Origin: an uncultured Microbacteriaceae bacterium | GTDB taxonomy: Bacteria; Actinomycetota; Actinomycetes; Actinomycetales; Microbacteriaceae | Reading direction: 5' to 3' | DNA length: 5,743 nt | Assembly: GCA_937896185.1 (NCBI GenBank) | Contig: CALBMG010000114.1 | Location: 1 to 5,743 of the forward strand | Part shown: positions 1-3,959 of the stretch, piece by piece | Layout: each line of letters starts with the position of its first letter | Numbering within the stretch: position 1 is the first letter of the stretch | Notes under the pieces: model-generated | The model's input: only the letters and a program-made list of their open reading frames with translations | Told to the model about the DNA's origin: nothing | Databases searched by the model: none | Translations under genes and position numbers: made by a program

Positions 1-56
1 GATCTGTGGTGACCGTGCGCGGCGTCGGCTACAAGTTCAGCGGCGACGAGGACTAG
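1..56 (+). pseudogene. 3' fragment of an OmpR/PhoB-family response regulator gene
   Basis: The frame ending at the TAG at 54-56 reads SVVTVRGVGYKFSGDED. The T-V-R-G-V-G-Y-K-F stretch is the hallmark of the final beta-hairpin of the OmpR/PhoB winged-helix DNA-binding domain, which normally lies a few residues before the end of these two-component regulators. Only about 17 codons are present and the rest lies beyond the left edge. Its stop overlaps, within a CTAG tetranucleotide, the stop of the ArsR-like piece on the other strand. That could be a real convergent pair or one more join in the mosaic left end. The identity of the fragment is fairly sure. Whether it belongs beside the transporter gene is doubtful. 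Confidence 0.7.
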
Positions 57-205
57 CGGCCGAGCAGCTTCTGCAGGTCGGCGAGGCGGGCGTCCCACTC
101 GGCACCCACGCGGGTCGCCCACTCGGCCAGCTCCGACAGCGGCTGGGACCGCAACCGGTACCGCACCTCGCGACCCACGCGCTCCGAGGTCACGAGCCCG
201 GCGCG
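53..205 (-). pseudogene. C-terminal piece of an ArsR-family transcriptional regulator
   Basis: Residues ~308-357 of the long minus-strand frame contain AGLVTSERVGREVRYRL followed by PLSELAEW and a terminal WDARLADLQKLLGR. This is the end of the recognition helix, the beta-wing and the C-terminal helix of small ArsR-type winged-helix repressors, including the characteristic W-(D/E)-x-R-L-x-x-L near the end. The piece keeps the natural stop but has lost the N-terminal dimerisation helices and most of the recognition helix, so it cannot bind DNA alone. The boundary near 190-205 falls where the neighbouring piece also reads DRAG, so a short shared sequence probably made the join. Strongly GC-rich, unlike the transporter body. 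Confidence 0.7.
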
Positions 206-1126
206 GTCGAGCGCCAGGTCGGCCGTTTCGAACCCGGCCACGGCCGCCCGCGCGAGGTCCCGGGCCTGGGCCGCGTCGCGAATTCGCACGTCGTCCCCCA
301 GCCGCAACCGGGCCGCCAGCCACGCCAGCAGCAGGATCGCCAGCAGCGACCCGCCGAAGAAGGCGAGGTCCCACTTGTTCCGTTCCTTGGTCGTTCGCCA
401 GCGGAACTCGAAGGCGACACCGCGGAAGATCAGCGCCAGCAGCATCAGCGTGTTTGCCGCATTGTCAAAGAATCCACTGCCGACAGCCAGCCAGAGCCCA
501 CGCTTGTCAAAAATTTTTTCGCCACGACGACGAGCACGGGAAATTACAAAAAGAATGGCGGTGCCCATAAACAACACATGGGCAAGACGATTGAAGACAA
601 GAGGCGCCAGCCCCGCGTCATCGGGTGCCTGATTCAACAGAATCAGAAAACCGCCGATGAAGAGACCGCTGGTGACACTTAACACCAAACCTTTGAGGTT
701 GGGGCGTACAGCATTCGGGTCGGGTGCGAAACCCACGAGAACGATGGCGACCAATACCAGTGCCAGCGCAATGATGTTCAGCGTCGACAACGTCTCACCC
801 GATGCGATACCAATCGCGATGGGGAAGATGGCCGACACGAGTGCCGTGGTGGGCGACAGGATACTGATCGGACCGATCGACAAGGCGGCATACAGCAGCG
901 TGATGGCGATGGCGCCCACAATTCCCGCGGCGAAACCCCAACCCATCGATTCGGGCGTGTACTTTGCGCCGAAAATCAGTGAGGCGCCGGACAGCAGGAA
1001 CAACCCCACGAACGCACCCATCGTCGTGACCACGATGGGGTTCATGCGCCGGGACGCTAAACCTCCGACGAAATCAGCTGTCCCATAAACGGCCGCAGCG
1101 GCGAGGCCCAAAACGATGCTCCACAT
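53..1126 (-). CDS. EamA/DMT-family membrane transporter with foreign, chimeric C-terminal third
   Basis: Residues 1-~230 form a drug/metabolite transporter (EamA) protein. It opens with a family-typical start (residues 1-24 containing YGTADFVGG) and has about eight hydrophobic helices, near 2-24, 30-52, 62-80, 86-105, 113-132, 144-164, 176-196 and 209-231. The likely role is export of a small metabolite. E. coli EamA (YdeD) exports O-acetylserine and cysteine-pathway compounds, and this gene is divergent from cysKE, so cysteine-related export is a reasonable but unproven guess. EamA proteins usually have ten helices in about 290 residues. Here the last two are missing: from residue ~228 the sequence switches to CydB-like, then sphingomonad-like, then ArsR-like sequence, ending at a TAG (53-55). 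The ATG at 1124-1126 fits the family start; upstream is only a weak GGATGG ribosome-binding sequence, and a near-leaderless mRNA is possible. The N-terminal identity is solid. The 357-residue fusion is probably not a real protein. Confidence 0.75.
   Translation of the reverse strand: MWSIVLGLAAAAVYGTADFVGGLASRRMNPIVVTTMGAFVGLFLLSGASLIFGAKYTPESMGWGFAAGIVGAIAITLLYAALSIGPISILSPTTALVSAIFPIAIGIASGETLSTLNIIALALVLVAIVLVGFAPDPNAVRPNLKGLVLSVTSGLFIGGFLILLNQAPDDAGLAPLVFNRLAHVLFMGTAILFVISRARRRGEKIFDKRGLWLAVGSGFFDNAANTLMLLALIFRGVAFEFRWRTTKERNKWDLAFFGGSLLAILLLAWLAARLRLGDDVRIRDAAQARDLARAAVAGFETADLALDRAGLVTSERVGREVRYRLRSQPLSELAEWATRVGAEWDARLADLQKLLGR
197..349 (-). pseudogene. Piece resembling a small sphingomonad-type membrane-anchored hypothetical protein
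   Basis: Residues ~262-310 of the long minus-strand frame read as a short hydrophobic segment ending in AWLAARLRLGDD, then VRIRDAAQARDLA and AVAGFETADLALDRAG. From memory of the family, this pattern (one N-terminal membrane segment, LRL-DD-x-RIRD-A-A, then GF-x-x-x-x-x-ALDRAG) matches a short uncharacterised protein common in Sphingomonadales. No function is known to me. It is a piece only: the start and everything after DRAG are missing. An alphaproteobacterial-looking piece inside an actinobacterial contig supports a chimeric origin. Family recall is moderate; the fact that it is neither EamA nor ArsR sequence is clear. Confidence 0.45.
335..445 (-). pseudogene. Internal piece of cydB (cytochrome bd oxidase subunit II)
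   Basis: Residues ~228-264 of the long minus-strand frame contain LALIFRGVAFEFRWRT, then KWDLAFFGGSLLA. The R-G-V-A-F-E-F-R segment followed, after a short basic stretch, by W-D-x-A-F-x-G-S is diagnostic for the CydB subunit of cytochrome bd quinol oxidase, and the GGSLLA form recalls proteobacterial CydB. Only about 37 residues of a protein of roughly 330-380 are present, so it is not functional. It joins EamA sequence at a shared L-L-A-L and leaves at a shared L-L-A, consistent with joining through short identical stretches. The CydB identity is confident. Its presence here is probably an assembly artefact. Confidence 0.65.
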
Positions 1127-1135
1127 AATCCATCC

Positions 1136-1166
1136 AGCCTAGCCATCGGGCTGTAACAGTACGCAA
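1136..1166 (-). promoter_or_regulatory. Possible promoter of the EamA-type gene
   Basis: Reading the minus strand, TAGGCT (complement of 1136-1141) fits the actinobacterial TANNNT -10 pattern. A weak TTGCGT (1161-1166) lies 19 nt upstream. Transcription would begin only a few bases before the ATG at 1126, giving a nearly leaderless mRNA, which is common in Actinobacteria and would explain the weak ribosome-binding sequence. The -35 match and spacing are poor, so this is a suggestion. Confidence 0.25.
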
Positions 1167-1169
1167 CAC

Positions 1170-1200
1170 CGGACATGGAACCGGGTTCACGGCATAGGCT
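1170..1200 (+). promoter_or_regulatory. Possible promoter of the cysK operon
   Basis: TAGGCT at 1195-1200 is a candidate -10 box, identical to the one proposed for the divergent gene. CGGACA at 1170-1175 is a weak -35 at 19 nt. This would start the transcript near 1206, about 36 nt before the cysK ATG. The -10 lies between the arms of an inverted repeat, as expected of a regulated promoter. Poor -35 and long spacing keep confidence low. Confidence 0.25.
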
Positions 1201-1205
1201 GAACC
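1178..1205. repeat. GAACC/GGTTC inverted repeats over the cysK promoter
   Basis: Three related arms lie here: GAACC (1178-1182), GGTTCA (1184-1189) and TGAACC (1200-1205). The outer pair GGTTCA-N10-TGAACC is a perfect 6-bp inverted repeat flanking the candidate -10 box, and GAACC-G-GGTTC is a perfect 11-bp palindrome next to it. The two direct GAACC copies are 23 bp apart, near two helical turns. This looks like an operator for a dimeric regulator, perhaps sulfur or cysteine responsive. The regulator is unknown and the arms are short. Confidence 0.4.
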
Positions 1206-1226
1206 TACGAAAGTTTCTCGCCAGAA

Positions 1227-1233
1227 AAGGAGG
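1227..1233 (+). promoter_or_regulatory. Strong ribosome-binding site of cysK
   Basis: AAGGAGG ends 8 nt before the ATG at 1242, a near-perfect anti-16S match at good spacing. It fixes the cysK start. Confidence 0.85.
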
Positions 1234-1241
1234 CAACACTC

Positions 1242-2174
1242 ATGGCTCGTATCCACAACGACATCACCGAAACGTTTGGAAATACGCCCCTCGTCCGACT
1301 GAACAAGGTAACCGAAGGTTGCGTTGCCACCGTTTTGGCAAAGCTCGAATTCTTTAACCCCAGCTCGAGCGTCAAGGACCGACTCGGCATCGCAATCGTG
1401 GATGCTGCGGAAGAATCCGGCGCGTTGAAGCCCGGCGGAACCATCGTCGAGGCCACCTCGGGCAACACCGGTATTGCGCTCGCAATGGTGGGTGCTGCAC
1501 GCGGTTACAACGTTGTACTGACAATGCCCGAGACAATGAGCATCGAGCGTCGCGCCTTGTTGCGTGGATTCGGTGCTGAATTGATTCTGACCCCCGGCCC
1601 CGAGGGAATGAAGGGCGCTGTCGCCCGTGCCGAACAGATCGCGGCAGAACGCGGAGCTGTGCTGGCCCGTCAGTTTGAAAACGAAGCCAACGCGGCAATC
1701 CACCGCGCAACGACGGGCCCCGAAATCTGGAACGACACCGACGGTGCCGTCGACATCTTTGTGGCTGGCGTCGGAACAGGTGGAACCGTGTCCGGAACGG
1801 GCCAGTTCCTGAAGTCGCAGAAGCCGGGAATCCAGGTCATCGCCGTAGAGCCCGAGGAATCGCCGATTCTCAACGGTGGCGCCCCCGGCCCCCACAAGAT
1901 TCAGGGAATCGGCGCGAACTTTGTCCCCGATGTGCTGGACCGCGAAATCTATGACGAAGTTATCGATGTCAACATCGCCCAGGCTGTCGAGGTCGCACGT
2001 CGACTGTCGACCGAAGAGGGCATCCTGGCAGGAATTTCGTCGGGAGCAACGGTCAAGGCTGCGCTGGATGTGGCGAAACGTCCCGAGAACGCCGGCAAGA
2101 CGATTGTGGTGATTGTCGCCTCGAACGGTGAACGTTACCTCTCGACAGTGCTATTCGAGGGTATCCTCGATTAA
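1242..2174 (+). CDS. cysK: Cysteine synthase (O-acetylserine sulfhydrylase) CysK
   Basis: A 310-residue fold-type II PLP enzyme that makes L-cysteine and acetate from O-acetyl-L-serine and sulfide in the cytoplasm, the last step of cysteine assimilation. Visible signatures: N-T-P-L-V-R-L (14-20); the PLP lysine K45 in SSSVKDR; the substrate loop TSGNTG (72-77); the phosphate-binding loop GTGGTVSG (178-185); the H-K-I-Q-G-I-G motif (218-224) that marks OAS sulfhydrylases; SSG (266-268), whose first serine contacts the PLP ring nitrogen; and the closing GERYLST (296-302). Length is normal. The start is supported by a strong AAGGAGG 8 nt upstream. It is the first gene of a tight + strand operon with cysE (no gap) and plsC (30 nt). 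The last codons form a hairpin that covers the cysE ribosome-binding sequence. No truncation or missing catalytic residue seen. A cystathionine beta-synthase-like role is less likely at this length and motif set. Confidence 0.95.
   Translation: MARIHNDITETFGNTPLVRLNKVTEGCVATVLAKLEFFNPSSSVKDRLGIAIVDAAEESGALKPGGTIVEATSGNTGIALAMVGAARGYNVVLTMPETMSIERRALLRGFGAELILTPGPEGMKGAVARAEQIAAERGAVLARQFENEANAAIHRATTGPEIWNDTDGAVDIFVAGVGTGGTVSGTGQFLKSQKPGIQVIAVEPEESPILNGGAPGPHKIQGIGANFVPDVLDREIYDEVIDVNIAQAVEVARRLSTEEGILAGISSGATVKAALDVAKRPENAGKTIVVIVASNGERYLSTVLFEGILD
2155..2170 (+). promoter_or_regulatory. Hairpin at the cysK end that covers the cysE ribosome-binding sequence
   Basis: TCGAGG (2155-2160), loop GTAT (2161-2164) and CCTCGA (2165-2170) form a perfect 6-bp stem directly before the cysK TAA. 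The 5' arm contains GAGG(G), the only purine-rich sequence upstream of the cysE GTG (2175). Folding would hide it unless a ribosome finishing cysK opens the stem. It has no U-tract and is within coding sequence, so it is not a terminator. Confidence 0.5.
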
Positions 2175-2693
2175 GTGAACCCGATCTCTCGCCTTTCCGA
2201 AGACATCCGAACGGCGTTGAGTCGGGACCCGGCCGCCCGCAACGGTCTGGAAATAGTGCTGGTGTCCAGCGGCCTGCATGCCGTGTGGGGCTATCGCATT
2301 TCTCACCTGTTGTGGCGTGCGCGGCTGAGACTGGTGGCCCGTGTTCTGTCACAATTCACCCGTTTCCTGACCGGTGTCGAAATTCACCCCGGTGCGACCA
2401 TCGGCCGACGGTTCTTTATCGACCACGGCATGGGCGTTGTGATTGGCGAAACCGCGGTCATCGGTGACGATGTTCTGCTGTTCCACGGAGTCACACTGGG
2501 TGGACGCGGAATCGAAAAGGATTGCCGCCGGCACCCCTCGGTGGGAAATCGGGTCGAAATCGGGGCGAACGCAACCGTGCTCGGGCCCGTCCACATCGCC
2601 GACGACGCCAAGGTGGGTGCCAACGCCGTCGTTTTGACCGATGTCCCCGTCGGTGCCACAGCTGTCGGAGTCCCGGCGCGTATTCTTAAATAA
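2175..2693 (+). CDS. cysE: Serine O-acetyltransferase CysE (short form)
   Basis: A 172-residue left-handed beta-helix acetyltransferase that forms O-acetyl-L-serine from serine and acetyl-CoA, supplying CysK. After a helical N-terminal part (1-~65) come the hexapeptide repeats: EIHPGA (69-74), IDHGMG (82-87) with the catalytic D83-H84 pair, VVIGETA (88-94), VTLGGRG (106-112), RRHPSVG (118-124) with the second conserved histidine H120, then VEIGANA, VGANAVV and the terminal VGVPARILK. The start is GTG at 2175, directly after the cysK TAA. The only plausible Shine-Dalgarno, GAGGG at 2157-2161, is 13 nt away, so translation probably depends on coupling to cysK. The protein lacks the ~100-residue N-terminal extension of E. 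coli CysE, as short CysE proteins do. It stops right after PARILK, without the Ile-ending tail that inserts into CysK in the classical cysteine synthase complex. Confidence 0.92.
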   Translation: MNPISRLSEDIRTALSRDPAARNGLEIVLVSSGLHAVWGYRISHLLWRARLRLVARVLSQFTRFLTGVEIHPGATIGRRFFIDHGMGVVIGETAVIGDDVLLFHGVTLGGRGIEKDCRRHPSVGNRVEIGANATVLGPVHIADDAKVGANAVVLTDVPVGATAVGVPARILK

Positions 2694-2710
2694 CGTCGCA
2701 CGTCAGCAGG

Positions 2711-2716
2711 AAGGAG
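2711..2716 (+). promoter_or_regulatory. Ribosome-binding site of plsC
   Basis: AAGGAG lies 7 nt before the ATG at 2724 in the 30-nt gap after cysE. It sets the plsC start and shows that plsC is translated independently of cysE. Confidence 0.8.
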
Positions 2717-2723
2717 TCACCGC

Positions 2724-3437
2724 ATGATCAAGTTCATCACCCGTATTTTGTTTCCGCCGTTGATTCGCCTGTTGTTCGCTGCATCGGTGACGGGGCGCAA
2801 GAACATGCCCGCTCACGGCGGCGTTATTATCGCCAGCAACCACTTGTCCTTCTTTGACAGTGTGATTATCACCATCCTGTCCCGTCGCGCGGTGTCGTTC
2901 CTCGCGAAAGAGGAATATTTCACGGGCACGGGTTTTAAAGGCTGGTTGTCCAAGGCGTTCTTTGAATCGATTGGTGCTATCCCGGTGAACCGTTCGTCGG
3001 CGAATGCCGCACAAGACGCGTTGGATGCTGGGCTCGAACGTTTGCGGGATGGTGAGTCGTTTGCGATGTACCCCGAGGGCACGCGATCGTTGGACGGCCG
3101 TTTGTATCGCGGCAAAACCGGTGTCGCGTGGTTGGCGCTGACCGCCGGTGTGCCCGTTGTTCCGGTTGCGTTGAAGGGCACCGACAAGATTCAACCCGTC
3201 GGTTCGTCGGGGATTCGTTTGGCCAAGTTGTCCATCGAATACGGAGAGCCCATGGACCTGTCGGTGTTCGGTGACGCAGCCAGTGGCAAGGCTCGACGCG
3301 AAGCCACGGACGCCATCATGGAGAAAATCCAGAAAATGTCCGGCCAAGAATATGCCGGAATCTATAACGAAAAGCCCGCAACCACCATCGCGAAGAAGGT
3401 CAAGCGCCTGTTCCGTGGTCGCGCACCGTTGACATAG
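2724..3437 (+). CDS. plsC: 1-acyl-sn-glycerol-3-phosphate acyltransferase (PlsC family)
   Basis: A 237-residue membrane-associated acyltransferase expected to convert lysophosphatidic acid plus an acyl donor to phosphatidic acid, the precursor of membrane phospholipids. The four family motifs are intact: N-H-x4-D as NHLSFFD (39-45) with H40 and D45 as catalytic pair; GAIPVNR (84-90), whose arginine binds glycerol phosphate; YPEGTRS (116-122); and VPVVPVAL (143-150). A hydrophobic N-terminal stretch (~8-21) and a basic C-terminus (KKVKRLFRGR, 224-233) fit a protein held on the inner face of the membrane. Start fixed by AAGGAG 7 nt upstream. It follows cysE by 30 nt and ends 9 nt before a strong palindromic terminator, so it is probably the last gene of the cysK operon, though no link between cysteine and lipid synthesis is evident. 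Paralogues acting on other acceptors exist in Actinobacteria, so exact substrate is unproven. Confidence 0.88.
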   Translation: MIKFITRILFPPLIRLLFAASVTGRKNMPAHGGVIIASNHLSFFDSVIITILSRRAVSFLAKEEYFTGTGFKGWLSKAFFESIGAIPVNRSSANAAQDALDAGLERLRDGESFAMYPEGTRSLDGRLYRGKTGVAWLALTAGVPVVPVALKGTDKIQPVGSSGIRLAKLSIEYGEPMDLSVFGDAASGKARREATDAIMEKIQKMSGQEYAGIYNEKPATTIAKKVKRLFRGRAPLT

Positions 3438-3445
3438 TCCTTTTA

Positions 3446-3486
3446 CGACGAAGGGGCCCGGCACAGTGTGCCGGGCCCCTTCGTCG
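3446..3486. terminator. Bidirectional terminator: 20-bp perfect palindrome
   Basis: Bases 3446-3465 pair perfectly with 3467-3486 around a single central G at 3466 (20 bp, with a core of GGGGCCCGG/CCGGGCCCC). In RNA the innermost pairs would open to form a loop. It sits 9 nt after the plsC stop and 10 nt after the trxA stop, between convergent genes, so it serves both strands. Neither side has a proper U-tract, as is usual for actinobacterial terminators that rely on a strong stem. Confidence 0.88.
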
Positions 3487-3495
3487 ATTCAGAAT

Positions 3496-3879
3496 CTATT
3501 CGGTTTCTGCTGCAGCCGATTCCTGTGCGGCGATTTCTGCACGAACTGCATTCATGTCCAGTGCGTTGATCTGGCTGATCAGGTCGTCCAGCGCGGGGCC
3601 GGGCAGTGCGCCGGCCTGGTTGAACAACAGGATTCCGTCGCGGAACGCCATCAGTGTGGGGATCGAACGGATGCCGGCCATGGCGGCGAGGTCTTGTTCG
3701 GCTTCGGTGTCGACCTTAGCGAACGTGATGTTGGGGTGCTTTTCACTGGCGGCCTCAAAGATGGGTCCGAACTGGCGGCACGGGCCACACCATTCCGCCC
3801 AGAAATCGACGAGGACGGTCGAGTTTTCTGCGACTACGGCGGCTTCGAAGCCTGCCTTGTCGATGTTGATGGTTGCCAT
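3496..3879 (-). CDS. trxA: Thioredoxin with C-terminal extension
   Basis: A 127-residue cytoplasmic thioredoxin, a general disulfide reductase recharged by thioredoxin reductase. It shows the WCGPC active site (W30-C31-G-P-C34), the buried acid D25 in LVDFWAEW, and the cis-proline P74 in RSIPTL. It continues about 17 residues past the usual ~108-residue end with an L-D-M-x-x-V-R element (107-113) and an Ala/Glu-rich tail (114-127). Such tails occur in actinobacterial thioredoxins but their role is unknown to me. The ATG at 3877-3879 is supported by AGGAG about 5 nt upstream on the minus strand. It has its own promoter whose start region is covered by a CsoR-like palindrome, so it is probably transcribed separately from the sensor gene upstream and may respond to copper or reactive sulfur. 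It converges on plsC and shares the palindromic terminator. Family assignment is sure; which thioredoxin subtype it is, less so. Confidence 0.93.
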   Translation of the reverse strand: MATINIDKAGFEAAVVAENSTVLVDFWAEWCGPCRQFGPIFEAASEKHPNITFAKVDTEAEQDLAAMAGIRSIPTLMAFRDGILLFNQAGALPGPALDDLISQINALDMNAVRAEIAAQESAAAETE

Positions 3880-3911
3880 GTGGTCTCCTAACCTGCAGTC
3901 TTACCTAGAGA

Positions 3912-3927
3912 ATACCCCGTGGGGTAT
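3912..3927. promoter_or_regulatory. CsoR/CstR-like operator palindrome in the trxA promoter
   Basis: ATACCCC-GT-GGGGTAT is a perfect 7+7 bp palindrome with a 2-bp centre. Operators of the CsoR-family tetrameric repressors (CsoR for Cu(I), CstR for persulfide, and relatives) have the form TACC(C)-Nx-(G)GGTA, so the match in half-site is good. It begins 3 nt downstream of the trxA -10 box and covers the predicted transcription start, an ideal place for repression. No csoR gene is in the window, so the regulator is inferred. Confidence 0.6.
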
Positions 3928-3930
3928 CTG

Positions 3931-3959
3931 ATTATTCCCGACGAAACCTAATCCGTCAG
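3931..3959 (-). promoter_or_regulatory. Promoter of trxA
   Basis: On the minus strand, CTGACG (complement of 3954-3959, 4/6 to TTGACA) and AATAAT (complement of 3931-3936, 5/6 to TATAAT) are separated by exactly 17 nt. The start would fall near 3924, giving a 5' leader of about 45 nt ahead of the trxA ATG. The -35 box overlaps the TGA stop (3956-3958) of the upstream sensor gene. Confidence 0.6.

Noticed and set aside
1..290. Cloning chimera at restriction sites (GATC at position 1, GAATTC at 280-285)
   Set aside because: The piece boundaries (~55, ~200, ~342, ~440) do not coincide with these sites, and GAATTC lies inside one continuous piece.
53..450. A genuine transporter-CydB-ArsR multidomain fusion protein
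   Set aside because: No piece is a complete domain, the pieces look taxonomically mixed, lengths are near read length, and GC changes abruptly. An assembly or joining artefact explains all of this better.
505..516. A/T run (about AAAAATTTTTT) inside the transporter as a frameshift or regulatory site
   Set aside because: The frame is continuous through it and encodes a plausible cytoplasmic loop (GEKIFDKRG) between helices.
1127..1241. Riboswitch or T-box in the cysK leader
   Set aside because: The probable leader is about 36 nt and contains no T-box sequence or SAM-riboswitch-like core. The inverted repeats are better read as DNA operator arms upstream of the start.
1074..1895. Long open frame on the minus strand across cysK
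   Set aside because: It lies antisense to a fully motif-supported cysK, has low-complexity Gly/Arg/Cys-rich composition and no recognisable domain. It is a codon-bias shadow.
2155..2170. Intrinsic terminator between cysK and cysE
   Set aside because: The stem is only 6 bp, lies within coding sequence and has no U-tract. cysE starts 5 nt later.
2703..3464. Long open frame on the minus strand across plsC
   Set aside because: Antisense to a gene with all four acyltransferase motifs, and its start would lie in the terminator. No protein family is recognisable.
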